Under the pieces are notes generated by a model that searched no databases, was not told the DNA's origin, and saw only the letters and a program-made list of their open reading frames with translations. From positions 310,001-374,000 of the forward strand of contig NZ_JAJITD010000007.1 in NCBI RefSeq assembly GCF_020880815.1: 64,000 nucleotides of DNA. The letters are read 5' to 3'. Positions 34,316 through 42,217 of this stretch are shown here, piece after piece. The DNA is from Paraburkholderia sejongensis (lineage in GTDB: Bacteria; Pseudomonadota; Gammaproteobacteria; Burkholderiales; Burkholderiaceae). Position numbers and translations under genes: made by a program. Each line of letters opens with the position of its first letter. Positions within the stretch are counted from its first letter, which is position 1.

Positions 34316-35914
34316 TCACACCCCAGCTTTGCGCACATACTCTGGCGACAACACCGTCGGCAGTGCCTTCGGCAACGTGGCCGGCCAGTCGCGGCTGAAA
34401 TGCAGCCCGCGGCTCTCACGCCGCGAGCTCGCGCCGTCGACGATCAGCGAAGCGACGTCGACCAGGTTGCGCAGTTCCAGCAGATCGCGGCTCACCTTGA
34501 AGTTCGCGTAGTACTCGTGGATCTCGTCGCGCAGCAGCGCCAGGCGGTGCTTCGCCCGTTCGAGCCGCTTGTCGGTGCGCACGATGCCGACGTAATTCCA
34601 CATCAAGCGGCGCAACTCGTCCCAGTTGTGCGCGACCACCACTTCCTCGTCCGGATCGGACACGCGACTTTCGTCCCATGCGGGCAGCGGCGCGCCGATC
34701 GCGGCGCCGAAGCCTTCCGCTTCGATCGCCTGCGCGGCCGAGCGGCCGATCACAAGACATTCGAGCAACGAGTTGCTGGCGAGCCGGTTCGCGCCATGCA
34801 GACCGGTGCAGGAAGTCTCGCCGACCGCATACAGGCCGGCGAGATCGGTGCGACCCGCGAGATCGGTGACGACGCCGCCGCACGTGTAGTGCGCGGCCGG
34901 CACGACCGGAATCGGCTCTTTCGTGATGTCGATGCCGAATTCGCGGCAGCGCGCCAGAATCGTCGGGAAATGCTCGTGCAGGAACTCGGCCGGCTGATGG
35001 CTGATGTCGAGGTACACGCAATCGATGCCGCGTTTCTTGATCTCGAAGTCGATCGCGCGCGCGACGATGTCGCGTGGCGCGAGCTCCGCGCGCTCGTCGT
35101 GATTCGGCATGAAGCGGGTGCCGTCGGGCAGCTTGAGAATGCCGCCTTCGCCGCGCACCGCTTCCGAAATCAGGAACGACTTCGCGTACGGATGGAACAG
35201 GCAGGTCGGGTGGAACTGGATGAACTCCATATTCGATACCCGGCAGCCGGCGCGCCAGGCCATCGCGATGCCGTCGCCGGTCGCGGTATCGGGGTTGGTC
35301 GTGTACAGATAGACCTTGCCTGCACCGCCGGTGGCGAGCACCGTGTGCGGCGCTTCGATCGTTACCGTACGGCCGCTTTGCAGCTCGAGCGCGTACAGGC
35401 CGTGGCAGCGGCGGCCGGGCAGGCCCAGACGCTCGGAGGTGATCAGGTCGATCGCGTGATGGTCTTCGAACAGCGTGATGTTCGGGTGCTGGCGCACCTT
35501 TTCGCTCAACGTGGCGACTACCGCATGGCCGGTCGCATCGGCCGCGTGAATGATCCGGCGATGGCTGTGGCCGCCTTCGCGCGTCAGATGAAAGCCGAGT
35601 TCCGCGGCGTCGTCCTTCGTGAACGGCACGCCTTGCCCGATCAGCCATTCGATCGCGGCGCGCCCATGTTCGACGATAAAGCGCGTCGCCGCCTCGTCGC
35701 ACAGTCCGCCGCCCGCGATGAGCGTGTCGCGCACGTGATTTTCGACGCTGTCCGCCGAGTCGAGTACCGCGGCGATGCCGCCTTGCGCCCAGTCGCTGGC
35801 ACCCTCGGTCAGCGATCGTTTGGCGATCACCGCGACCCGCCGGGTCTGCGCGAGATTGAGCGCGACACTCAGGCCCGCCAGACCGCTACCGACAATCGCC
35901 ACATCGAATTCCAT
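34316..35914 (-). CDS. nadB: L-aspartate oxidase
   Basis: This 532-residue FAD enzyme oxidises L-aspartate to iminoaspartate. The dinucleotide-binding VAIVGSGLAGLSVAL, SDWAQGGIAAV, HTVLATGGAGKVY, MEFIQFHPT and CTGLHGANRLASNSLLE segments are intact. The last ~110 residues form the helical succinate-dehydrogenase-like C-terminal domain. GGAGATG lies upstream of the ATG. It converges on nadA-nadC, so the quinolinate route is complete in this window. Confidence 0.96.
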   Translation of the reverse strand: MEFDVAIVGSGLAGLSVALNLAQTRRVAVIAKRSLTEGASDWAQGGIAAVLDSADSVENHVRDTLIAGGGLCDEAATRFIVEHGRAAIEWLIGQGVPFTKDDAAELGFHLTREGGHSHRRIIHAADATGHAVVATLSEKVRQHPNITLFEDHHAIDLITSERLGLPGRRCHGLYALELQSGRTVTIEAPHTVLATGGAGKVYLYTTNPDTATGDGIAMAWRAGCRVSNMEFIQFHPTCLFHPYAKSFLISEAVRGEGGILKLPDGTRFMPNHDERAELAPRDIVARAIDFEIKKRGIDCVYLDISHQPAEFLHEHFPTILARCREFGIDITKEPIPVVPAAHYTCGGVVTDLAGRTDLAGLYAVGETSCTGLHGANRLASNSLLECLVIGRSAAQAIEAEGFGAAIGAPLPAWDESRVSDPDEEVVVAHNWDELRRLMWNYVGIVRTDKRLERAKHRLALLRDEIHEYYANFKVSRDLLELRNLVDVASLIVDGASSRRESRGLHFSRDWPATLPKALPTVLSPEYVRKAGV

Positions 35915-36074
35915 TGCCTACATCTCCGTCTTTCGTTTTGCGATGACGGCGCGCGATCCAGCGCGCGCCGCGAAAACGACAAAGGATACGCGCCGCAGCC
36001 GGCGAGGGAAAGCTGGCCGAATGGAATAAGGTGTTACTTGCGAGCGTGGCAGCGCTTGGCGTACCGCGCGCGCC

Positions 36075-36109
36075 AAAACAAAAAAGCCTCGCACGGATGC
36101 GAGGCTTTT
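36075..36109 (-). terminator. Rho-independent terminator after rpmG
   Basis: AAAAGCCTCGCA and TGCGAGGCTTTT form a 12-bp stem with a 4-nt loop, followed by a T-rich run (TTTTTTGTTTT) on the minus strand, about 40 nt past the rpmG stop. Confidence 0.92.
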
Positions 36110-36150
36110 CGGCATGTCTTCGCCTTCGTCAGGCTAGAGGAGATCCAAGA

Positions 36151-36318
36151 TTACTTGATCTTGGTTTCCTTGTAGTCAACGTGCTTGCGGATGACCGGAT
36201 CAAATTTCTTGATCAGCATCTTTTCCGGCATGTTGCGTTTGTTCTTCGTGGTCGTGTAGAAGTGACCCGTGCCTGCGGTCGATTCCAGCTTGATCTTGTC
36301 GCGTGCGCCTTTCGCCAT
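36151..36318 (-). CDS. rpmG: 50S ribosomal protein L33
   Basis: The 55-residue basic protein begins MAKGARDKIKLESTAG, followed by GTGHFYTTTKNKRN and MPEKMLIKKFDP, the L33 pattern. It lacks the zinc-binding cysteine pairs, so it is the zinc-independent form. GGAG lies upstream of the ATG. It is 10 bp downstream of rpmB and shares its transcript, the universal rpmB-rpmG pair. Confidence 0.97.
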   Translation of the reverse strand: MAKGARDKIKLESTAGTGHFYTTTKNKRNMPEKMLIKKFDPVIRKHVDYKETKIK

Positions 36319-36328
36319 GATTTACTCC

Positions 36329-36562
36329 TTAGGCTTCGCCGCGTGCGCGCAGATCTGCGAGCACAGCGTCAATACCGTTCTTGTCGATCAGGCGCAGGCC
36401 GGCGTTCGAAATACGCAGACGCACCCAACGGTTTTCGCTTTCCACCCAGATACGGCGGCTTTGCAGGTTCGGCAGGAACCGGCGCTTGGTCTTGTTGTTC
36501 GCGTGGGAAACGTTGTTGCCGCTCATCGGCGCTTTCCCAGTTACTTGGCATACGCGTGCCAT
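36329..36562 (-). CDS. rpmB: 50S ribosomal protein L28
   Basis: This 77-residue protein begins MARVCQVTGKAPMSGNNVSHANNKTKR and ends RLIDKNGIDAVLADLRARG, typical of L28. Only one cysteine is present, so there is no zinc finger. It is preceded by a leader of about 160 nt from a strong promoter that overlaps the end of radC. Confidence 0.97.
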   Translation of the reverse strand: MARVCQVTGKAPMSGNNVSHANNKTKRRFLPNLQSRRIWVESENRWVRLRISNAGLRLIDKNGIDAVLADLRARGEA

Positions 36563-36726
36563 GAGAGCACTCCTAATACGCTAATTCTGAGTTCGAACGC
36601 CGTGAAAGTTTCCCGAAAAGAGCCGCACTGAAGTGGAGTCCGCAAGTACTCGCTACTACAGCCGCCTGACCTTTTTGGAACGCCTCAGTGGCTTCGGAAC
36701 AGGGGGTTGGAAATAGGCAAACCGGG

Positions 36727-36756
36727 ATTCTAGCAGAAAAAAACTCGATAAATCAA
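36727..36756 (-). promoter_or_regulatory. Extended -10 sigma70 promoter of rpmB-rpmG
   Basis: On the minus strand, TTGATT (36751-36756) is followed after 18 nt by TAGAAT (36727-36732), directly preceded by TGC, an extended -10. The -35 overlaps the radC stop codon at 36753. Confidence 0.7.
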
Positions 36757-37646
36757 ACCTTATTTGCGACGCCGGACACGGCGTTGCGCAGCGGCTCCTC
36801 GGCTTGCCGCGGCGCGGCCGGCCGATGCGGATGCTTGGGCCAACCGGCGCGGGCGAATGAGTATACGCCGTCCGCGCTGACCACCAGATGATCGATCAAC
36901 TGGATGTCGACCAGCGCGAGCGCGTCGCGAAGCGTCTGTGTCAGCCGACAATCGCTCGCGCTCGGCTGCAACGCACCGGACGGATGGTTATGCGCGACGA
37001 TCAAACTGGCCGCGTTGGCCGCGAGCGCGCGCCGCACGATTTCGCGCGGATACACGGCCATCCGCGTGAGCGAGCCCTGCGCGCTTTCCTCGCAGTCGAT
37101 CAGCCGATGCCGCGCGTCGAGAAACAGCGACACGAACACCTCCAGCGGCCGCCCGCCGATCAACAGGCGCAAATAATTCTCCACCGTTTCCGGGGAATTC
37201 AGCAGTTCCCGTCTACGCATCCGGTCGACCAGCGAGCGGCGCGACATTTCCATGATCGCGAGCAGCTGGGTTTTTTTCGCCGGACCGAGGCCGCGGATCC
37301 CGTCGAAGTCCGTGTAGGTCGCGTCGAGCATCGCGCGCAGTGTGCCGAAGCGCTCCAGCAACGCGCCCGCGACCCTGAACACGTCGTGGCCGGGCAGGCC
37401 GGAGCCCAATACGAGCGCGATCATTTCAGTGTCGGACAGCGCGCTGGGGCCCTTGCTGATCAGCCGCTCGCGCGGCATGTCGCTGCGATGCCACTTGCCG
37501 CGCAATAGTCGGGAACGGATGCGGGCGGCGGCTCCGTCAGTCGGTTCCGCAGCCTGCCCGCCGGGCGCGCCTTTCCCGCGCCGACGCGCTGGCCGCCGCG
37601 TGCCGGCCTCGGCGGTTGCGTCGATTGGGCTGGCGAAATCTGCCAT
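36753..37646 (-). CDS. radC: RadC/YicR-family JAB-domain protein
   Basis: The protein has 297 residues with the start at 37646 (GGAGG 11 nt upstream). Residues about 57-130 form a helix-hairpin-helix-like region beginning PRERLISKGPSALSDTEMIALVLGSG. The C-terminal JAB/MPN domain carries the metal motif VAHNHPSGALQPSASD with LFLDARHRLI. Despite the name, a DNA-repair role has not been confirmed in the family. The first 56 residues are an Ala/Arg/Gly-rich extension without homology. A shorter start at the MPRERL methionine would fit the usual family length but lacks a binding site. radC next to rpmB-rpmG is conserved across proteobacteria. Confidence 0.9.
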   Translation of the reverse strand: MADFASPIDATAEAGTRRPARRRGKGAPGGQAAEPTDGAAARIRSRLLRGKWHRSDMPRERLISKGPSALSDTEMIALVLGSGLPGHDVFRVAGALLERFGTLRAMLDATYTDFDGIRGLGPAKKTQLLAIMEMSRRSLVDRMRRRELLNSPETVENYLRLLIGGRPLEVFVSLFLDARHRLIDCEESAQGSLTRMAVYPREIVRRALAANAASLIVAHNHPSGALQPSASDCRLTQTLRDALALVDIQLIDHLVVSADGVYSFARAGWPKHPHRPAAPRQAEEPLRNAVSGVANKV

Positions 37647-37756
37647 ATATACAAGGTCCTCCGCTTCCGGGTGGCGGTCCGGCCGGCACGCGGTGCCGCC
37701 CGGACCGTGCCCCCTTTTGCGGGCGACGGACTCAAGCCGGCGCCCGCTAGGTGGCT

Positions 37757-37762
37757 TACAAT
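37757..37762 (+). promoter_or_regulatory. Candidate -10 of fkpB-ispH
   Basis: TACAAT about 100 nt upstream of the fkpB start matches the -10 consensus at 5 of 6 positions. No acceptable -35 is seen at the right distance. Confidence 0.35.
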
Positions 37763-37857
37763 AGACGCTTTGCGCACGGCACCCCGACGGTTTGCCACAC
37801 GCGTCGACTGCGCCCGCGGCGCACGCGTGCAGCGCGCTTCGACTGAGCGAGCATTGC

Positions 37858-38313
37858 ATGAGCATCATCGACATCTCCGAGGTGAAACCCGGTTCACACG
37901 TCACGCTGCATTACCGGCTTTCGCTTGCCGATGGCGCCGAAGTGATCAACACGTTTAACGACAAACCGGCCACGCTGCTCCTGGGCGCCGGCCAACTGGC
38001 GCCGCCGCTGGAAGACATTTTGCTGGGTCTGAAGGTGGGCCACCATTCGACCTTTCAGCTAGCGCCGGGCCAGGCATTCGGGTCGCGCAATCCGGAGCTG
38101 ATCCAGCGTGTTTCCCTTGCCACGTTGCGGGAGAACAGCATGATCGGCGAGGATTTTTCGCCGGGCGATCTGGTCGAATTCAACGCCCCGGGCGGCGGAC
38201 GCTATGCCGGCGTGCTGAAAGAAGTCGGCGAAACGTCGGCGCTGTTCGATTTCAATCACCCGCTTGCCGGCCAGGCGCTGGCGTTTGAAGTGAAAATCAT
38301 CGGGATTTTGTAA
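37858..38313 (+). CDS. fkpB: FKBP-type peptidyl-prolyl isomerase, SlyD/FkpB-like
   Basis: This 151-residue protein shows the SlpA/FkpB pattern: VTLHYRLSLADGAEV, LGAGQLAPPLEDILLGLKVG, APGQAFGSRNPELIQRV and FDFNHPLAGQALAFEVKIIGI. It accelerates proline isomerisation and acts as a chaperone through its insert-in-flap domain. It ends 2 nt before the ispH start, the same pair as in Escherichia coli, so cotranscription is expected. It has no histidine-rich metal-binding tail of the SlyD type. Confidence 0.93.
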   Translation: MSIIDISEVKPGSHVTLHYRLSLADGAEVINTFNDKPATLLLGAGQLAPPLEDILLGLKVGHHSTFQLAPGQAFGSRNPELIQRVSLATLRENSMIGEDFSPGDLVEFNAPGGGRYAGVLKEVGETSALFDFNHPLAGQALAFEVKIIGIL

Positions 38314-38315
38314 AC

Positions 38316-39275
38316 ATGAGCATTGCGGATACGACTCTCGCCGAAGCGGAGATCCTGCTGGCCCAGCCACGCGGGTTCTGCGCCGGCGTCGACCGGGCCA
38401 TCGAGATCGTCGAGCGCGCCATCAAGCTGCACGGCTCGCCGATCTACGTGCGTCACGAAATCGTTCACAACGTGTATGTGGTCGAAGACCTGCGAAAGAA
38501 GGGAGCGATCTTCATCGAGCGGCTCGAAGAAGTGCCGCCCGGCAACACGGTGATCTTCAGCGCGCATGGCGTGTCGAAAGCCGTGCGCTCGGAGGCGGAG
38601 TCGCGTGGGTTGCGGGTCTATGACGCCACCTGTCCGCTCGTCACCAAGGTGCATATCGAAGTCGCGAAAATGCGTCAGGACGGCTTCGACATCGTGATGA
38701 TCGGCCACAAGGGTCATCCGGAAGTCGAAGGCACGATGGGGCAGGCGGCCCAGGGCATGCATCTCGTCGAAGATATCGAGGACGTGCAGGCGTTGCAGCT
38801 CGCCGACCCCGAGCGCATCGCGTTCGTCACGCAAACCACGCTGTCGGTCGACGACGCCGCCGAAATCATCGGTGCGCTGAAGGCCAAGTATCCGTCTATC
38901 CGCGAGCCCAAAAAGCAGGACATCTGCTACGCGACGCAGAACCGTCAGGACGCGGTGAAGTTCATGGCGCCGCAGTGCGATGTCGTGATTGTCGTCGGCA
39001 GTCCGAATAGCTCGAATTCCAATCGCTTGCGCGAACTGGCCGAAAAGCTCGGCGTGCCGGCCTACATGGTCGATTCGCCCGACCAGATCGATCCGGTCTG
39101 GGTCGAGGGCAAGCGCCGCATCGGCGTGACGGCCGGCGCGTCGGCGCCCGAAGTGCTCGCACAGGCCGTGATCGGGCGGCTGCGCGAACTCGGCGTGCGC
39201 AACGTGCGCGCGCTCGACGGCATCGAGGAAAACATCGCGTTTCCGCTCCCGCGCGGACTCGGTCTGCCCGCCTGA
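38316..39275 (+). CDS. ispH: 4-hydroxy-3-methylbut-2-enyl diphosphate reductase
   Basis: This 319-residue iron-sulfur enzyme makes IPP and DMAPP in the last step of the MEP isoprenoid pathway. The three cluster cysteines are Cys22 (PRGFCAGV), Cys106 (DATCPLV) and Cys204 (DICYATQNRQ). FSAHGVS, GHKGHPEVEGTMGQ and GSPNSSNSNRL are also conserved. Its start lies 2 nt past the fkpB stop, and a good terminator follows. Confidence 0.97.
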   Translation: MSIADTTLAEAEILLAQPRGFCAGVDRAIEIVERAIKLHGSPIYVRHEIVHNVYVVEDLRKKGAIFIERLEEVPPGNTVIFSAHGVSKAVRSEAESRGLRVYDATCPLVTKVHIEVAKMRQDGFDIVMIGHKGHPEVEGTMGQAAQGMHLVEDIEDVQALQLADPERIAFVTQTTLSVDDAAEIIGALKAKYPSIREPKKQDICYATQNRQDAVKFMAPQCDVVIVVGSPNSSNSNRLRELAEKLGVPAYMVDSPDQIDPVWVEGKRRIGVTAGASAPEVLAQAVIGRLRELGVRNVRALDGIEENIAFPLPRGLGLPA

Positions 39276-39297
39276 CCTGCCGCCGCTTTGTTGTAAG

Positions 39298-39325
39298 AAA
39301 ACGCACCCGAGGGTGCGTTTTTTTT
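39298..39325 (+). terminator. Rho-independent terminator after ispH
   Basis: AAAACGCACCC and GGGTGCGTTTT pair with only a 2-nt loop (so the inner pair probably opens), followed by a continuing T-run, 23 nt past the stop. Confidence 0.92.
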
Positions 39326-39631
39326 ATGGCTCGGCCTTCGCCACGCGACCCATTATTAAGTGACAGACCGCGCTAAAGTGGCGCGGCGAGTGTCCTCGCC
39401 CACAAATTATTTTTGAAAAGCGATCGGGTCTTTTTATCATTTTCCGTAATGTGACCCCGTTTATCGGGCGCTTACTCCACGCGATCGGGTTTAATGATGC
39501 ACTGAATTAGTGCCTTCTATCTCATGACGCTCAAACGAGGGTTCCGCGCAAAGCCAGGCCTATCCGGCATTTCGCGTGACCATCCGCAACAGTTGATGCG
39601 GCTAGGCTTTGAGCCGGTGCAACTGGTGCAC

Positions 39632-39663
39632 GAAAAAGGATCGCAACCGGGTTGCGCTTTTTC
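39632..39663. terminator. Terminator-like palindrome upstream of livJ
   Basis: GAAAAAG, GAT, CGCAAC, loop CGG, GTTGCG, CTTTTTC: the inner 6-bp stem is perfect and the outer A and T runs also pair. On either strand a GC stem is followed by a T-run. There is no annotated gene directly upstream on either strand, so the RNA it ends is unknown. Confidence 0.5.
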
Positions 39664-39816
39664 ATCTATTTGGCTCTCAAAATGAGGTTGCAATGCAGGA
39701 AAACCCTGCCGTTTCAACAATATTGCCACTCGCATAATTGGAGTTACAATGCGCGCGTTCTCAAGGCCTTAAGGTCCTGAACAGTGGATTTTGCAAGGCG
39801 CGGGAGACCTTATTTA

Positions 39817-41016
39817 ATGCGAGTCAAATTTGCTTACGCCGTGTCGATCGCGGCCGCGGTTGCGATGCTGACCGCGTGCGGCAAGAAACCGGATGGCGAA
39901 GCGGGTGCGGGCGCGTCGGCGGCCTCGGCGCCGGTCGCTGCCGCGAGCGAAGCGACTATCGTGAAGATCGGTCATGCAGCCCCGTTGACGGGCGGCATCG
40001 CGCATCTGGGCAAGGACAATGAAAATGGCGCGCGCCTCGCGGTCGAGGAAATCAACGCCCAGGGTTTGACGATCGACGGCCATAAGATTGAGTTGCAGCT
40101 CGACGCGCAGGACGATGCGGCGGATCCGAAAACGGGCACCGGCGTCGCGCAGAAGCTGGTCGACGATCATGTGGTCGCGGTGGTTGGCCATCTGAACTCC
40201 GGCGTGTCGATTCCGGCCTCGAAGATCTATCGCGACGCGAGCATCGTGCAGATCTCGCCGTCGTCGACCAATCCGGCCTACACGCAGCAAGGTTTCAAGA
40301 CGACCTACCGGGTGGTCGCCACCGACGCGCAGCAGGGTCCGGCGCTCGCCAATTACGCGACCAAGGCGCTCGGCGCCAAACGCATCGCGGTGGTGGACGA
40401 TGCGACCGCCTACGGCAAGGGCCTCGCGGACGAATTCGCGAAGACCGTCGAAGCGGCCGGCGCGAAGATCGTCGCGCGCGAGGCGACCAACGACAAGGCC
40501 ACGGATTTCCGGGCCATCCTCACGAAGATCAAGAGTGTTCAGCCGGACGTCATCATGTTCGGCGGCATGGACGCGACGGGCGGGCCGTTTACGAAGCAGG
40601 CGGCGGCGCTCGGTATCAGGGCAAAAATCCTTGGCGGCGACGGTGTGTGTACCGACAAGGTAGGTGAGCTGGCGGGTACCGCCGTGCAAAACCTGGTCTG
40701 TTCGGAGGCGGGACTCGCGCTCTCCAGAATGGACAGGGGAGCGGACTTCGAAAAGAAGTACGAGGACCGTTTCCACACACCGGTGCAGATTTACGCGCCG
40801 TTTACGTATGACGCTGTGTACGTGATCGTCGATGCAATGAAGCGCGCCAATTCGATCGAGGCGCCCAAGGTGCTGGCTGCGATGCCGTCGACCGACTACA
40901 ACGGAGTAATCGGCCACATCGCGTTCGACGACAAGGGTGATTTGAAAGAGGGCGCCATTACGCTTTACGACTTCAAGGACGGCAAGAAAGCGGTTCTCGA
41001 CGTCGTCAAGATGTGA
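39817..41016 (+). CDS. Branched-chain amino-acid ABC transporter substrate-binding lipoprotein (LivJ-like)
   Basis: The 399-residue protein begins with a lipoprotein signal (MRVKFAYAVSIAAAVAM, lipobox LTAC), so Cys21 is probably lipid-anchored; a low-complexity Ala/Ser/Glu linker follows. The mature part has the Peripla_BP_6 pattern VKIGHAAPLTGGIAHLGKDNENGARLAVEEIN, GHLNSGVSIPASKIY and FTYDAVYVIVDAMK. GGGAG lies about 10 nt before the ATG at 39817. It is the first gene of the Liv locus but is separated from livHMGF by a terminator, which would make binding protein more abundant than the rest. Confidence 0.93.
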   Translation: MRVKFAYAVSIAAAVAMLTACGKKPDGEAGAGASAASAPVAAASEATIVKIGHAAPLTGGIAHLGKDNENGARLAVEEINAQGLTIDGHKIELQLDAQDDAADPKTGTGVAQKLVDDHVVAVVGHLNSGVSIPASKIYRDASIVQISPSSTNPAYTQQGFKTTYRVVATDAQQGPALANYATKALGAKRIAVVDDATAYGKGLADEFAKTVEAAGAKIVAREATNDKATDFRAILTKIKSVQPDVIMFGGMDATGGPFTKQAAALGIRAKILGGDGVCTDKVGELAGTAVQNLVCSEAGLALSRMDRGADFEKKYEDRFHTPVQIYAPFTYDAVYVIVDAMKRANSIEAPKVLAAMPSTDYNGVIGHIAFDDKGDLKEGAITLYDFKDGKKAVLDVVKM

Positions 41017-41035
41017 TGACGGGACGTTTGGCCTG

Positions 41036-41068
41036 ACGGCACCGACACCATCCAACGGTGCCGTTTTT
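41036..41068 (+). terminator. Terminator between livJ and livH
   Basis: ACGGCACCG and CGGTGCCGT form a perfect 9-bp stem with an 11-nt loop, followed by five T residues, 20 nt past the livJ stop. It probably reduces transcription into livHMGF, or those genes have their own promoter in the following 178 bp. Confidence 0.85.
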
Positions 41069-41246
41069 GCATCCGCCGATGGCGAGCCCGCGACCGCATC
41101 ACGGTCGGCAGGGCGAACCGGCAGCGGATAACCCTTACCGGTCTTTTATATCAGTACCCGCAGTGCCGTTGAGATTTTCGTCGCGCATCACCGCCCACCG
41201 GCCGATGACGAGCGTGAATCCAGTCGCACGGGCTAAGGAGCATTAA

Positions 41247-42197
41247 ATGGATATTTTCATCCAGCAGATCCTGAATGGACTGGTGCTTGGCAGTGTCTAC
41301 GCCATCATCGCACTAGGCTATACGATGGTTTACGGCATTCTGGGCATCATCAACTTCGCGCACGGCGATGTGTTGATGGTCGGCGCGATGGTTGCGCTGT
41401 CCGCGATAGGCGTGCTGCAGAACCACTTCCCCGGCCTCGGCAACGTGCCGACGCTGATCATTGCGCTGATCATCGCGGCGGTGGTCTGCTCGGTGGTCGG
41501 CTACACGATCGAGCGGGTCGCGTACCGGCCGCTGCGGCGCGCGCCGCGTCTGGCGCCGCTGATCACCGCGATCGGTGTGTCGATCCTGCTGCAGACGCTC
41601 GCGATGATGATCTGGTCGCGCAACCCGCTGCCGTTCCCGCAACTGCTGCCGACCGATCCGATCAACGTGATCAAGGCCACCGACACCACGCCCGGCGCGG
41701 TGATCTCGATGACTGAAATCGTCATCATCGTGGTCGCGTTCCTCGTGATGGGCGGGCTGCTGCTGCTCGTGCACAAGACCAGGCTCGGCCGCGCGATGCG
41801 GGCGATCGCGGAGAACCCGAACGTCGCGAGCCTGATGGGCGTGAATCCGAACTTCGTGATTTCAGCGACCTTCATGATCGGCTCGGCGCTGGCCGCGCTG
41901 GCCGGCGTGATGATCGCGTCGGAATACGGCAACGCGCACTTCTATATGGGCTTCATCCCCGGCCTGAAGGCCTTCACCGCGGCGGTGCTGGGCGGGATCG
42001 GCAACCTCGGCGGCGCGATGGTCGGCGGCGTGCTGCTGGGCCTGATCGAGCAGCTGGGCGCCGGCTATATCGGCAATCTCACGGGCGGCGTCTTCGGCAG
42101 CAACTACCAGGACGTGTTCGCGTTCATCGTGCTGATCGTCGTGCTGGTGTTCCGTCCGTCGGGTCTGCTCGGCGAACGTGTCGCGGATCGCGCCTGA
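41247..42197 (+). CDS. livH: Branched-chain amino-acid ABC transporter permease LivH
   Basis: This 316-residue inner-membrane permease has about eight helices. It opens with QQILNGLVLGSVYAIIALGYTMVYGILGIINFAHGDV, typical of LivH, and ends with AVLGGIGNLGGAMVGGVLLGLIEQ. GRAMRAIAENPNVASLMGVN is the ATPase-contact loop. AAGGAG lies 6 nt before the ATG. It is the first gene of the livHMGF run. Confidence 0.96.
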   Translation: MDIFIQQILNGLVLGSVYAIIALGYTMVYGILGIINFAHGDVLMVGAMVALSAIGVLQNHFPGLGNVPTLIIALIIAAVVCSVVGYTIERVAYRPLRRAPRLAPLITAIGVSILLQTLAMMIWSRNPLPFPQLLPTDPINVIKATDTTPGAVISMTEIVIIVVAFLVMGGLLLLVHKTRLGRAMRAIAENPNVASLMGVNPNFVISATFMIGSALAALAGVMIASEYGNAHFYMGFIPGLKAFTAAVLGGIGNLGGAMVGGVLLGLIEQLGAGYIGNLTGGVFGSNYQDVFAFIVLIVVLVFRPSGLLGERVADRA

Positions 42198-42217
42198 TCC
42201 CGGGCCCTAAGGAGTAA

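Larger units (their letters stand above)
39276..39816. other. Long leader / intergenic region upstream of livJ
   Basis: This 541-bp region is more AT-rich than the genes around it. After the ispH terminator it contains a nearly palindromic terminator-like hairpin at 39632-39663 and a short hairpin GCAGG...CCTGC near 39694-39708. A 53-codon frame (39524-39685) runs through the hairpin but has no binding site. The region may hold a small RNA gene or the livJ regulatory leader. Confidence 0.45.

Noticed and set aside
39524..39685. A 53-codon plus-strand frame upstream of livJ
   Set aside because: There is no binding site, and the frame reads through a terminator-like hairpin. It was kept only as part of the possible leader or small RNA.
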